A DNA stretch of 44,129 nucleotides from an uncultured Aquabacterium sp. (GTDB lineage Bacteria > Pseudomonadota > Gammaproteobacteria > Burkholderiales > Burkholderiaceae_C), in NCBI GenBank assembly GCA_937864045.1, contig CALMIF010000352.1:1-44129 (forward strand), given 5' to 3'. This document shows positions 16,944 through 24,850 of this stretch, one piece after another. Position numbers and translations under genes: made by a program. Under the pieces are notes generated by a model that was given only the letters and a program-made list of their open reading frames with translations, had not been told where the DNA came from and did not search any database. Positions within the stretch are counted from its first letter, which is position 1; each line of letters begins with the position of its first letter.

Positions 16944-17295
16944 ATGGCTTCCAATCCCGCCTCCTCCGCTTCGGCCGCCGCACCCATCCCGCCCAAGGCC
17001 TGGTCGGTGCTGGCCGTCAGCACGCTGGCCTTCACCGTGTGCTTCATGGTGTGGATGATGTTCGGTGTCATCGGCATCCCGCTGAAGATGACGCTGGGCC
17101 TGTCGGCCACCGAGTTCGGCCTGCTCACCGCCACGCCGGTGCTCACCGGCTCGCTGATCCGCGTGCCGCTGGGCATCTGGACCGACCGCGACGGCGGCCG
17201 CATCGTCATGGCCCTGCTGATGGCCGCCACCGTGCCCGCCATCTGGCTGATGGCCTATGCCACGGCCTACTGGCACTTCCTGGTGATCGCCGGCC
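16944..17295 (+). pseudogene. narK: NarK-type nitrate/nitrite transporter, N-terminal fragment
   Basis: The first ~117 codons encode a clear MFS nitrate transporter start: helix 1 (AWSVLAVSTLAFTVCFMVWMMFGVIG), the conserved LGLSATEFGLLTATPVLTGSLIRVPLGIWTDRDGGR (the A-motif loop with the Arg needed in NarK), and two more helices to WHFLVIAG. At about 17291-17296 the sequence switches abruptly to a piece of a sensor kinase; about three quarters of the protein (NarK1 is normally more than 400 residues) is absent. The original reading frame continues as nonsense to 17759. It cannot encode a transporter as it stands. Confidence 0.85.
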
Positions 17296-17706
17296 CAGCG
17301 CGCCTTCGCCGACGTGCAGCAGGGCTGGCAGGCGCTGCGCACGGCCTGGAGCGCCGAGGCACTGCCCGGCACGGCCGAGGCCGCCCGGCAGGCCGACCGC
17401 TTCGTCGCCCGCATCGCCCTGCTGTCGGGCGACGCCCGCTTCACCGTGGTGGCCGAGGCCGGCGACGCCAACGAGGCCCAGCGCTGCGCCGCGGCCCACC
17501 AGCCCGACGTGATCCTGCTGGACAACCACATGCCCGGTGTCAGCGGCGTCGATGCGCTGCCCGGCATCCGCCAGGTGGCGCCGGCGGCGCGGGTGCTGAT
17601 GCCCACCGTCAGCGAGGCGCCGCAGGACCACGTGCAGCACATCCTGCGCAAGCTCAACCTGAGCTCGCGGGTGCAGGCGGCCGTGTTCCTGGCCGGGCGC
17701 GGCTGA
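17296..17706 (+). pseudogene. Fused remnants of NarX sensor and NarL response regulator
   Basis: One open frame of 136 codons is assembled from three non-adjacent pieces. First, about 36 residues (AFADVQQGWQALRTAW... DRFVA) resemble part of the periplasmic nitrate-sensing region of NarX-type kinases. From about 17405, IALLSGDARFTVVAEAGD... PDVILLDNHMPGVSGVDAL... is a NarL receiver domain lacking its first ~20 residues with the acidic pair; the phospho-acceptor Asp is in LLDNHMP. After VSE at about 17616 it jumps to HVQHILRKLNLSSRVQAAVF, the end of the LuxR-type helix-turn-helix. The hinge and most of the DNA-binding domain are gone. Both inner joins are in frame. Confidence 0.75.
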
Positions 17707-17712
17707 GCGCCG

Positions 17713-17751
17713 GACGGGCTGGCACCAGGCGCCGAACAAGGCCAGCCCGTC
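17713..17751 (+). terminator. Candidate hairpin after the narL remnant
   Basis: GACGGGCTGGC (17713-17723) pairs perfectly with GCCAGCCCGTC (17741-17751) over a 17-base loop, 7 bases after the remnant's stop codon. It fits a terminator position, though there is no T-run, so it could instead be a factor-dependent or bidirectional element. Confidence 0.5.
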
Positions 17752-17780
17752 GGGCTTGATCCGGCCGCTGCGCCGGGCCG

Positions 17781-18205
17781 ATGCCGGCGATGCTGTCGGC
17801 ATGCGAGATCAAGGACCGAAGGCACGAGCGCCTGGTGCTGTCCAGCCTGCCCATCGGGGTGGGGCTGATCGTCCGGCCAGGCCGGACCGACAGGCAGGCC
17901 GGCGCCGCCACATCACCGAACTGCTGCGCCGCCAGCATGCGATGGAACTGGCGGACGGTGCGATGCAGCCGCGGGACTACCGCCTGCTGTCCAAGCGCCT
18001 GCGCCAGTCGCTGGCCGCGCTGCCGGAGGCCACGGCCCGCGGCGGTTTCTCGGAGCTGCCGCTGGACCTGCTGCCGCTGGCCGCCGAGGCGCTGGAGACG
18101 CGCCACTTCGAGCGCCGCGGCGAGCTGTTCGGCCTGCGCGCGCAGCTGTGCCGCGACGTGGCCGATGCCTTGCTGCACCGCCTGCGCAGGCCGCGCGGCG
18201 ACTGA
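17781..18205 (+). pseudogene. Unrecognised gene remnant with a probable frameshift
   Basis: Two frames each look coding for part of the way. From 17781 one frame reads MLSACEIKDRRHERLVLSS then LPIGVGLIVRPGR, and from about 17900 another frame reads ITELLRRQHAMELADG then a leucine-rich helical stretch to a stop at 18205. Together they could be one protein of about 140 residues broken near 17885-17920. I do not recognise the family. It sits between the nitrate wreckage and the minus-strand M20 gene, so it may be a further remnant of the nitrate locus. The call rests only on codon texture. Confidence 0.4.
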
Positions 18206-18214
18206 AGGCCGGCG

Positions 18215-19453
18215 TCAGGCGCGCAGCAGGTCGAGCAGGGTGCGGGCGATCACCTTGGTGGCCCGCCGCAGGTCGTCCAGCACGAGGTGCTCGTCGGCGC
18301 GCTTGGCGTTCGATTCCAGCACCGTGCGCGGCCCGGCGCCGTAGATCACGGCCGGGATGCCGCGCTCGCTGAACAGGCGCGCGTCGGTGTACAGCGGCGT
18401 GCCCGAGGCTTCGACCGGCTCGCCGAACAGCGCCGTGGCGTGGCGGCACAGCGATTCGACCAGCGGCGCATTGCCCGCCAGCGGCACCATCGCGCGCGCC
18501 AGCAGCAGGCGGCGAATCTCCACGCTGGTGCCCGGGCAGGCGGCCACGGTGTGTGTGATCAGGTCGCGCAGCGCGGCTTCCACCTGCGCCGGGTCTTCCT
18601 CGGGGATCATGCGGCGGTCGATCTTCAGCACCACCTTGCCGGGCACCACGTTGGTGTTGGTGCCGCCCTCGATGCGGCCGACGTTGATGTAGCCGTGGTT
18701 GATGCCCTTCACGGCACTGCGGGTCTGGCGCAGCCGGCCGTTCTCGGCGTACAGCGCCACCAGCACCTGCGTGGCGGCCTGCAGCGCATCGACCGCGGTC
18801 TCGGGCACGGCGGCGTGACCCATCTTCCCGTGGACGGTCACTTCCAGCTGCAGGCAGCCGTTGTGCGCCGTCACCACCTGGTAGCTGAAGCCGGCGGCGA
18901 TTTCCAGGTCCGGCCTGGTCAGCCCCTGGTCCAGCAGCCACTTCGGCCCCAGCTCGCCGCCGAACTCCTCGTCGTAGGTGAACAGCAGGTCGACGCCGCC
19001 GGCCAGCGGCACGCCGGCCGCCTCGATGGCCCGGGTGGCGAAGGTGAAGCTGGCGAAGTCGCTCTTGCTGACGGCCGAGGCACGCCCGTAGAGCTTGCGG
19101 TCGACGATCTCCGCACCGTACGGCGCGTGCGTCCAGCCTTCGCCCGGCGGCACCACATCGCCATGGGCGTTCAGCGCGACGATGCGCCCGCCTGCGCCAT
19201 AGCGCCGGCGCGCCACCAGGTTGGTGATCGACTGCATCCCCTGCGCCTGCACCAGGGCCTCGGGCACGGCATGGGCCTCGGCGGGCCAGCCCATCTCGGC
19301 CAGCAGGGCCTGGGTGCGCAGGGCGTGGGGCGCGTTGTTGCCCGGCGGCGTGTCGGTGGGCACGCGCACCAGCGCCTGCAGGAAGCGCACCTGTTCGTCG
19401 AAATGGGCGTCGATGTACGCATCGACAGCAAGGTAGGAATCGGGCTGGCTCAT
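18215..19453 (-). CDS. M20 family metallohydrolase (ArgE/DapE type)
   Basis: A 412-residue zinc amidohydrolase. The first metal ligand is in ALNAHGDVVPPGEGW, the catalytic glutamate pair in LFTYDEEFGGELG, and the dimerisation lid domain starts near VTVHGKMGHAAVPE. The arrangement and length match ArgE/DapE-type deacylases and related ureido-acid hydrolases. The ATG at 19453 overlaps the stop of the UraD-AllC gene (ATGA), making it the last gene of the purine operon. That position suggests a role in ureidoglycolate/allantoate breakdown or removal of a carbamoyl or acyl group, but the substrate cannot be decided from sequence. Confidence 0.88.
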   Translation of the reverse strand: MSQPDSYLAVDAYIDAHFDEQVRFLQALVRVPTDTPPGNNAPHALRTQALLAEMGWPAEAHAVPEALVQAQGMQSITNLVARRRYGAGGRIVALNAHGDVVPPGEGWTHAPYGAEIVDRKLYGRASAVSKSDFASFTFATRAIEAAGVPLAGGVDLLFTYDEEFGGELGPKWLLDQGLTRPDLEIAAGFSYQVVTAHNGCLQLEVTVHGKMGHAAVPETAVDALQAATQVLVALYAENGRLRQTRSAVKGINHGYINVGRIEGGTNTNVVPGKVVLKIDRRMIPEEDPAQVEAALRDLITHTVAACPGTSVEIRRLLLARAMVPLAGNAPLVESLCRHATALFGEPVEASGTPLYTDARLFSERGIPAVIYGAGPRTVLESNAKRADEHLVLDDLRRATKVIARTLLDLLRA

Positions 19454-21243
19454 GGCTGCTCGCTGGCAAGTTGGTCGATGAGGGACTGGAACGCGCTGAC
19501 GCACAGGTCCATGTCGTGGCTGGAGGTGGATTCCAGCGGGTTGTGGCTGATGCCGCCGTTTTCGCCGCGCACGAAGAGCATGGCCTGCGGCATCAGTTCG
19601 TGCAGCTTCATCGCGTCGTGGCCGGCGCCGCTGGGCATGGTGTGCACCGGCAGGCCCAGGCCGGCGACGGCCTGCGCCCAGCGCGCCTGCCAGGCGGCAT
19701 CGCTGGGCGCGGCGGGTACGCGCATCGCTTCCTCGATGCGCACCTGCACGCACCGGCGCTCGCCGATGGCGCGCAGGCCGTCGAGGATGTCGTTCGCGCA
19801 GGCGTCCCGCGCGGCATCGGTGGTGGCGCGCACGTCCAGGCTGAAGCTGCAGCGGCCGGGCACCACGTTGATCGAGCCGTTGGGCACCTGCAGCATGCCC
19901 ACCGTGGCCACCACGTCGGGCACGGCCGACGCACAGCGCTCGGCCAGCAGCACCAGCTCGGCGGCGGCGGCGGCGGCGTCGCGGCGGCGGTCCATCGGCG
20001 TGGTGCCGGCGTGGCTGGCCATGCCGGTGATCTCGCCCAGGTAGCGCAGGCTGCCGTTGATCGAGCTGACCACACCCAGCGGCAGGCTCAGCTCGTTGAG
20101 CACCGGGCCCTGCTCGATGTGCACCTCGACGAAGCCCAGGTAGCGCGACGGATCGCGCTTCAGCGCCGGGATGCCGGCAGGGTCGAGCCCCGCCTCGGCC
20201 ATCGCCTGGCGCATCGTCACGCCGTCGGCGTCCTGCTGGTCCAGCCAGGCCGGGTTGAACTGGCCGATCAGCGCACCCGAGCCCAGGAACACCGCCTTGT
20301 AGCGCTGGCCTTCCTCTTCCGAGAAGCCGACGACCTCGATGCCGAAGGGCAGGCGCCGGCCGGCCTGCGCCAGCGAGCGCACCACCGCCATCGGCACCAG
20401 GATGCCCAGGCGGCCGTCGTACTTGCCGCCGTTGCGCACGGTGTCGTAGTGGCTGCCGGTCAGCAGGCGCGGCGCAGCGGCGTCAGCGCCGTGGTAGATG
20501 CCGACCACGTTGCCCACCGCGTCGATCGTGACCTCGTCGAAGCCGCACTCATCGCGCATCCTGCTCGCCAGCTGCGCGGCCACGGCGCGGTGGGCGGGCG
20601 TCAGGTAGGTCACGGTCAGCTCACCGCGCTCGGCATAGCCCGGCTCGCTGTGCGCGGCCAGCGCCTCGGCCCAGTCCCACACCAGGTGGCCCTGCCCGGG
20701 CTGCTCGCCGAACTTGTCGGCCAGGCGGATCTCGGCGATGCGGTGGATGTTGCGCAGCGCCTCGGCGTGCTCCACGTCGGGGTGGTGCTGCAGCCGCCGG
20801 GCGAAGGTGGCGATGATCTGCTGCTTGTCCAGCCCCAGGCCGCGCGGCCCGCGCACCGCCAGGATGAACGGGAAGCCGAACTTCGCGTTGTAGGCGGCGT
20901 TGAGCTGCTGGATGCGGGCGAACTCGTCCGGCGTGCACTGTGTGAGGCCCGCCTTGCCCTGCTCGTTGGTCGATTCGGCGGTCAGCGTCTGCGCCACCAT
21001 CGCCTTGCCGGCCAGTTCGGGGTGGGCGCGGATCAGGCGCAGCTGCGCATCGGCGCCGGCCTCGCGCACCGCCTGCACCAGGGCCTGCTTCAGCGCGGCC
21101 AGGGTGGCGAAGGGCCGGTGATCCCAGGCGCGTTCGGCGACCCAGGGCGAATGCTCGTAGGTGCCGGCCAGCAGGGCGGTGAACTCGGCTTGGTCGGCGC
21201 CATTCAGCTGCGCCAGCGTGAGGGGGGTGCTCATGGTGCTCAT
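19450..21243 (-). CDS. Bifunctional OHCU decarboxylase / allantoate amidohydrolase
   Basis: A 597-residue fusion. Residues 1-170 are UraD-like, converting OHCU to S-allantoin, with the signature HPELAGK at 74-80 and the FGFPFILAVRG block. Residues about 180-597 are an M20-type allantoate amidohydrolase (AllC): GSHYDTVRNGGKYDGRLGI, GFSEEEGQRY, VEVHIEQGPVL and a C-terminal PSGAGHDA metal site. It thus covers two non-consecutive steps, with allantoinase (next gene) acting between them. The ATG at 21243 overlaps the puuE stop (ATGA); a second ATG at 21234 has a better-placed GGGA. Such fusions are known in Burkholderiales. Confidence 0.93.
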   Translation of the reverse strand: MSTMSTPLTLAQLNGADQAEFTALLAGTYEHSPWVAERAWDHRPFATLAALKQALVQAVREAGADAQLRLIRAHPELAGKAMVAQTLTAESTNEQGKAGLTQCTPDEFARIQQLNAAYNAKFGFPFILAVRGPRGLGLDKQQIIATFARRLQHHPDVEHAEALRNIHRIAEIRLADKFGEQPGQGHLVWDWAEALAAHSEPGYAERGELTVTYLTPAHRAVAAQLASRMRDECGFDEVTIDAVGNVVGIYHGADAAAPRLLTGSHYDTVRNGGKYDGRLGILVPMAVVRSLAQAGRRLPFGIEVVGFSEEEGQRYKAVFLGSGALIGQFNPAWLDQQDADGVTMRQAMAEAGLDPAGIPALKRDPSRYLGFVEVHIEQGPVLNELSLPLGVVSSINGSLRYLGEITGMASHAGTTPMDRRRDAAAAAAELVLLAERCASAVPDVVATVGMLQVPNGSINVVPGRCSFSLDVRATTDAARDACANDILDGLRAIGERRCVQVRIEEAMRVPAAPSDAAWQARWAQAVAGLGLPVHTMPSGAGHDAMKLHELMPQAMLFVRGENGGISHNPLESTSSHDMDLCVSAFQSLIDQLASEQP

Positions 21244-22220
21244 TCCCAGACGAAGGCGGTGCCGGCATCGAAGGGATGCACAGCGCGCCAGTGGTGGGCG
21301 ATGTCGATGCGGCGCGTGATCCAGATCCGGTCATGCGCCTGGATGTGGTCGAGGAAGCGTTGCAGCGCCCGCATGCGCCCGGGCCGGCCCAGCAGGCGGC
21401 AGTGCATGCCGATGCTCATCATCGCCGGCCGTTCGTCACCTTCGGCGTAGTGCACGTCGAAGGCGTCGCGCAGGTACTGGAAGAACGGATCGCCATGCGA
21501 GTAACCCTGCGGCAGGGCGAAGCGCATGTCGTTGCAGTCCAGGGTGTAGGGCACGACCAGGTGCGGCGCCAGGCTGCCGTCGGCCTTCTTCACCTGCAGC
21601 CAGAAGGGCAGGTCGTCGCCGTAGTAGTCGCTGTCGTAGGTGAAGCCGCCGTGCTCGGTCAACAGGCGCCGGGTGTTGGGGCTGTCGCGGCCGGTGTACC
21701 AGCCGGCACCGTGCAGCTGTCGGCCGGTGTCGCCGGTCATCTGTTCGATGATCTGCAGGCCGGTGCGCAGGTGCTCGGCCTCGACCTCGGGCGGCAGGTT
21801 CTGGTAGTGGATCCAGCGCCAGCCGTGGCAGGCGATCTCGTGGCCCCCTTCGACGAAGGCGGCGGTCACCTCGGGGCAGCGCTGCAGCGCCATGCTGACG
21901 CCGAAGACGGTGAGCGGCAGGCCGCGGCGCTCGAATTCACGCAGGATGCGCCAGACGCCGACCCGCGATCCGTACTCGTAGATGCCCTCCATGCTGAGGT
22001 GCCGGTCGGGGTAGGCGGCCGGGTTGAACATCTCCGACAGGAACTGCTCGCTGCCGGCGTCGCCGTGCAGCACGCTGTTCTCGCCGCCTTCCTCGTAGTT
22101 CAGCACGAACTGCACGGCGACCCGGGCGTTGCCGGGCCAGGCGGCGTGCGGCGGGTGGCGGCCATGGCCGCGCAGGTCGCGCGGATAACGTGCACCGTTG
22201 GCGGCTGGGGGCTGGTTCAT
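21240..22220 (-). CDS. puuE: Allantoinase PuuE (polysaccharide-deacetylase fold)
   Basis: A 326-residue cofactor-independent allantoinase that hydrolyses allantoin to allantoate. Hallmarks are RYPRDLRGHGRHPPHAAWPGNARVAVQFVLNYEEGGE at the start, AYPDRHLSMEGIYEYGSRVGVWR, GHEIACHGWRWIHY and SIGMHCRLLGRPGR. These match PuuE, not the amidohydrolase-type AllB. ATG at 22220 is preferred since a GAGG lies 9 bases upstream; the in-frame ATG at 22229 directly abuts that site. It is coupled to the fusion gene downstream and 16 bases after gntR. Confidence 0.94.
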   Translation of the reverse strand: MNQPPAANGARYPRDLRGHGRHPPHAAWPGNARVAVQFVLNYEEGGENSVLHGDAGSEQFLSEMFNPAAYPDRHLSMEGIYEYGSRVGVWRILREFERRGLPLTVFGVSMALQRCPEVTAAFVEGGHEIACHGWRWIHYQNLPPEVEAEHLRTGLQIIEQMTGDTGRQLHGAGWYTGRDSPNTRRLLTEHGGFTYDSDYYGDDLPFWLQVKKADGSLAPHLVVPYTLDCNDMRFALPQGYSHGDPFFQYLRDAFDVHYAEGDERPAMMSIGMHCRLLGRPGRMRALQRFLDHIQAHDRIWITRRIDIAHHWRAVHPFDAGTAFVWE

Positions 22221-22236
22221 CGCGGTCATCCTCGGG

Positions 22237-22935
22237 TCAGCTTCGGGGTTTCAGCACGGCCGCCAGGTCGGGCGTGCGCGGGTCCAGCTGCAGGTTGTGC
22301 TCGACGCTGGCGATGTGGGCCTGCATCAGCCGTGCCGCCTCGTCACCGTCGCGCCGGGCCAGCGCGTCGACGATCTGCGCATGCTCGGCGTGCGAATGCT
22401 CGGCCGAATGCACCGACTGGTACATCAGCGCGATCAGCTGCGAGCGCGACAGCAGGTCGGCGATCAATTCGGCCAGCACGTCGTTGCCCAGCAGGCGCGC
22501 CAGCACCACGTGGAAGTCGGCCAGCAGCCGGGTGCGGCCGGGCACGTCGTTGCGCGCCACGGCCTCGCGCTCGTGGCGCAGGTGCTCGCGCAGCTGCTGC
22601 ACCTGGGCCTCGGTGATCTGCTGCGCCAGCTGCTGTGCCATGCCGCCCTCGACCAGGCGCCGCACCTGGTAGACCTGGCGCGCCTCGTCGATGCCGGGCA
22701 TGGCGACGAAGGCGCCGCGTGCCGGCTCCAGCGTCACCAGGCGGTCGCGGCTCAGGCGGTTCAGCGCCTGGCGCACGACGGTGCGCGAGACGGAGAACAC
22801 GTCGGCGATCTGCTGCTCGACCAGCTTGGTACCGGGCATCAGCCGGCGCTCGACGATGGCCGCGACGATGGCGTCGACGATCTGGTCGGTGCTGCTGGGT
22901 GCCGGGCGCGTGGCGGCGGCGGTGGCGCGGGACAT
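22237..22935 (-). CDS. GntR-family regulator of the urate catabolic operon
   Basis: A 232-residue FadR-type repressor: winged helix at about 17-80 with recognition helix SRTVVRQALNRLSRDRLV (50-67), then an FCD ligand domain (VRRLVEGGMAQQLAQQI, DFHVVLARLLGNDVLAELI, YQSVHSAEHSHAEHAQIVDAL) with the histidines typical of metal-dependent FCD proteins. It heads the minus-strand purine operon and is divergent from puuD. Two TGTATACAGTC sequences in the intervening region are the obvious binding sites, one of them 10 bases upstream of its own start, suggesting autoregulation. The inducer is probably a purine-pathway intermediate. Confidence 0.92.
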   Translation of the reverse strand: MSRATAAATRPAPSSTDQIVDAIVAAIVERRLMPGTKLVEQQIADVFSVSRTVVRQALNRLSRDRLVTLEPARGAFVAMPGIDEARQVYQVRRLVEGGMAQQLAQQITEAQVQQLREHLRHEREAVARNDVPGRTRLLADFHVVLARLLGNDVLAELIADLLSRSQLIALMYQSVHSAEHSHAEHAQIVDALARRDGDEAARLMQAHIASVEHNLQLDPRTPDLAAVLKPRS

Positions 22936-22945
22936 GGAACCGAAG

Positions 22946-22956
22946 TGTATACAGTC
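22946..22956. promoter_or_regulatory. GntR operator, gntR-proximal copy
   Basis: TGTATACAGTC contains the palindrome TGTATACA. It is identical to 11 bases of the site at 23039-23049 and lies 10 bases upstream of the gntR start codon, where a bound repressor would block the minus-strand operon. Confidence 0.75.
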
Positions 22957-23036
22957 GAATGCACCACAAGCAAGCAGGGTGCACCGAAACATGCCGGGTT
23001 AGCCAGGTCTTGACAGCGGCGAAGGGGGCGACCGAA

Positions 23037-23048
23037 ACTGTATACAGT
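23037..23048. promoter_or_regulatory. GntR operator, puuD-proximal copy
   Basis: ACTGTATACAGT is a perfect 12-base palindrome. It is 93 bases from the equivalent position in the gntR-proximal copy, close to nine helical turns, so both sites face the same side of the DNA and could be bridged by one repressor assembly. It is about 150 bases upstream of the puuD start. Confidence 0.8.
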
Positions 23049-23081
23049 CAGCCCGGTCGCAGCGGGTCCGGACGGTGTGGC

Positions 23082-23105
23082 GCCAGGCGCCGCACTGCGC
23101 CTGGC
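23082..23105 (+). other. Hairpin in the puuD leader
   Basis: GCCAGGCGC pairs with GCGCCTGGC over a 6-base loop, between the operator and the puuD start. It has no T-run, so it is not an obvious terminator. Nothing else recognisable lies in the leader 23049-23197, and no known purine riboswitch core is seen. Confidence 0.4.
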
Positions 23106-23197
23106 AGACGCGGCCCATCAACCTCACAGCACCCGCGGTGGTGAGGTGGCGCTGCGGACCGGCCGGTGGCGCTGGGTCCGCGACCGGAGGTCTCCGC

Positions 23198-24421
23198 TTG
23201 GAAACCTATCTGCTGGACTGGGCCAACCTGCTGCTGCGGTGGGCCCATGTGATCACCGCGATCGCCTGGATCGGTTCGTCGTTCTACTTCGTGCTGCTGG
23301 ACAACAGCCTGACGCCGCCCGAGGGCGACGAGCTGAAGGCCAAGGGCGTGGACGGCGAACTGTGGGCTGTGCACGGCGGCGGCTTCTACCACGCGAACAA
23401 GTACATGCTGGCGCCGCGCTGGCGCCCGCTGCCGCAGAACCTGCACTGGTCGTACTGGGAGAGCTATTCGACCTGGCTCACCGGCTTCGGCCTGTTCACC
23501 GCGCTGTATTTGTTCAACGCCGGCAGCTTCCTGATCGACAAGCAGGTGCACGACTGGTCGCCCGGCGTGGCTATTGCCGCGTCGCTGGGCTTCCTGGTGG
23601 TGTTCTGGCTGGCCTACGACATGCTGTGCCGCGTCTTCGGCCGGCATGCGGGCGGCGACCGCATCGTCGGCGCGGGCGTGGTGGTGCTGGTGGTGTTCGC
23701 GGCCTGGCTGGCCTGCCAGCTGTTTGCCGGGCGGGCGGCCTTCCTGCTGGTGGGCGCGATGCTGGCCACGGCCATGAGCGCCAACGTGTTCTTCTGGATC
23801 ATCCCGGGCCAGCGCACCGTGGTGGCGCAGCTGCGCGCCGGCCAGGCGCCCGACCCGGTGCACGGCCAGCGCGGCAAGCAGCGCAGCGTGCACAACACCT
23901 ACTTCACGCTGCCGGTGCTGATCGCCATGCTGTCCAACCACTACGGCTGGCTCTACCAGGGCCCGTCGAACTGGCTGGTGCTGGTGCTGCTGATGCTGGC
24001 CGGCGCCTTGATCCGCCACAGCTTCGTGGCCCGCCACAAGGCCCATGTGCTGGGCAGGCGGGCGCCGTGGGAGGTGGCCGGCGTGGGCGTGCTGGTGCTG
24101 CTGGGCATGGTGGTGTGGCTGGCGCCCAAGCCGCCCTCGGCCGCGCAGCAGGCGCAGGCCGCCGCCGCCGCCGCCGCGCCGGCTGACTACGCCGCCGTGC
24201 GCGCCATCGTCGACGCCCGCTGCGTGCTGTGCCATAACGCCCAGGTGCAGCAGAAGAACGTGGCCCTGCACGATGCCGCCGGCCTGAAGCAGCATGCGCT
24301 GAACGTGCACCAGCAGGCCGTGGTGCTGAAGCTGATGCCGCTGAACAACGCCACGGCCATCACCGACGCCGAGCGCGACGTCATCCGCCGCTGGTACGCC
24401 GCCGGCGCGCCCACCCCCTGA
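23198..24421 (+). CDS. puuD: Urate hydroxylase PuuD (membrane, with cytochrome c domain)
   Basis: A 407-residue inner-membrane enzyme that oxidises urate to 5-hydroxyisourate, passing electrons to its own cytochrome c domain. Residues 1-310 contain about eight hydrophobic helices with WAHVITAIAWIGSSFYFVLLDN and HGGGFYHANKYMLAPR. After an alanine-rich linker (320-328) comes a cytochrome c domain with the haem motif CVLCH (342-346) and a likely axial Met380 (LKLMPL). The start is TTG at 23198: a GGAGG lies 7 bases upstream and no ATG is suitable. It is the first gene of the plus-strand half of the urate cluster. Confidence 0.95.
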   Translation: METYLLDWANLLLRWAHVITAIAWIGSSFYFVLLDNSLTPPEGDELKAKGVDGELWAVHGGGFYHANKYMLAPRWRPLPQNLHWSYWESYSTWLTGFGLFTALYLFNAGSFLIDKQVHDWSPGVAIAASLGFLVVFWLAYDMLCRVFGRHAGGDRIVGAGVVVLVVFAAWLACQLFAGRAAFLLVGAMLATAMSANVFFWIIPGQRTVVAQLRAGQAPDPVHGQRGKQRSVHNTYFTLPVLIAMLSNHYGWLYQGPSNWLVLVLLMLAGALIRHSFVARHKAHVLGRRAPWEVAGVGVLVLLGMVVWLAPKPPSAAQQAQAAAAAAAPADYAAVRAIVDARCVLCHNAQVQQKNVALHDAAGLKQHALNVHQQAVVLKLMPLNNATAITDAERDVIRRWYAAGAPTP

Positions 24422-24459
24422 TCCACCCGATTCAACCGACCCCACCGAAGGAGCCCGTG

Positions 24460-24819
24460 ATGGGACACCTCAGCACCCATGTGCTCGACACCGCCCACGG
24501 CTGCCCGGCTGCCGGCATGCAGGTCACCCTGCAGCGCGCCCAGGCCGACGGCAGCTTCACCACCGTGAAGGCCCTGACGCTGAATGCCGACGGCCGCGCC
24601 GACGGCGGCCCGTTGCTGGACGCTGGCGCGATGCAGGCCGGCCGCTGGCGCCTGGTGTTCGCCGTGGCGGCCTACTTCCGCGGCCGTGGCGTCGACCTGC
24701 CCGAGCCGCCCTTCGTCGACGTGGTGAACCTGGACTTCGGCATCGCCGACGCCCAGGGCCACTACCACGTGCCGCTGCTGGTCACGCCCTGGGGCTACAG
24801 CACCTACCGCGGCTCCTGA
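24460..24819 (+). CDS. uraH: 5-hydroxyisourate hydrolase (transthyretin-like)
   Basis: A 119-residue enzyme hydrolysing 5-hydroxyisourate, the PuuD product, to OHCU, the substrate of the UraD half of the fusion. Active-site residues are visible: His7 (LSTHVLD), Arg46 (ADGRADG), His103 (HYHVPLL) and the invariant C-terminal YRGS (116-119). ATG at 24460 follows GAAGGAG at a 6-base spacing. There is no signal peptide, so it is cytoplasmic. Confidence 0.97.
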   Translation: MGHLSTHVLDTAHGCPAAGMQVTLQRAQADGSFTTVKALTLNADGRADGGPLLDAGAMQAGRWRLVFAVAAYFRGRGVDLPEPPFVDVVNLDFGIADAQGHYHVPLLVTPWGYSTYRGS

Positions 24820-24850
24820 GCGTCCGCTGCGCCTGGAACGGAGATTCCCG

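Noticed and set aside
17314..17706. A functional 130-residue response regulator
   Set aside because: It lacks the start of the receiver domain and most of the helix-turn-helix, so it can neither receive phosphate properly nor bind DNA.
23049..23197. Purine riboswitch upstream of puuD
   Set aside because: Only a simple GC hairpin is present; the three-helix core with conserved loops is not seen, and the GntR sites already explain regulation.
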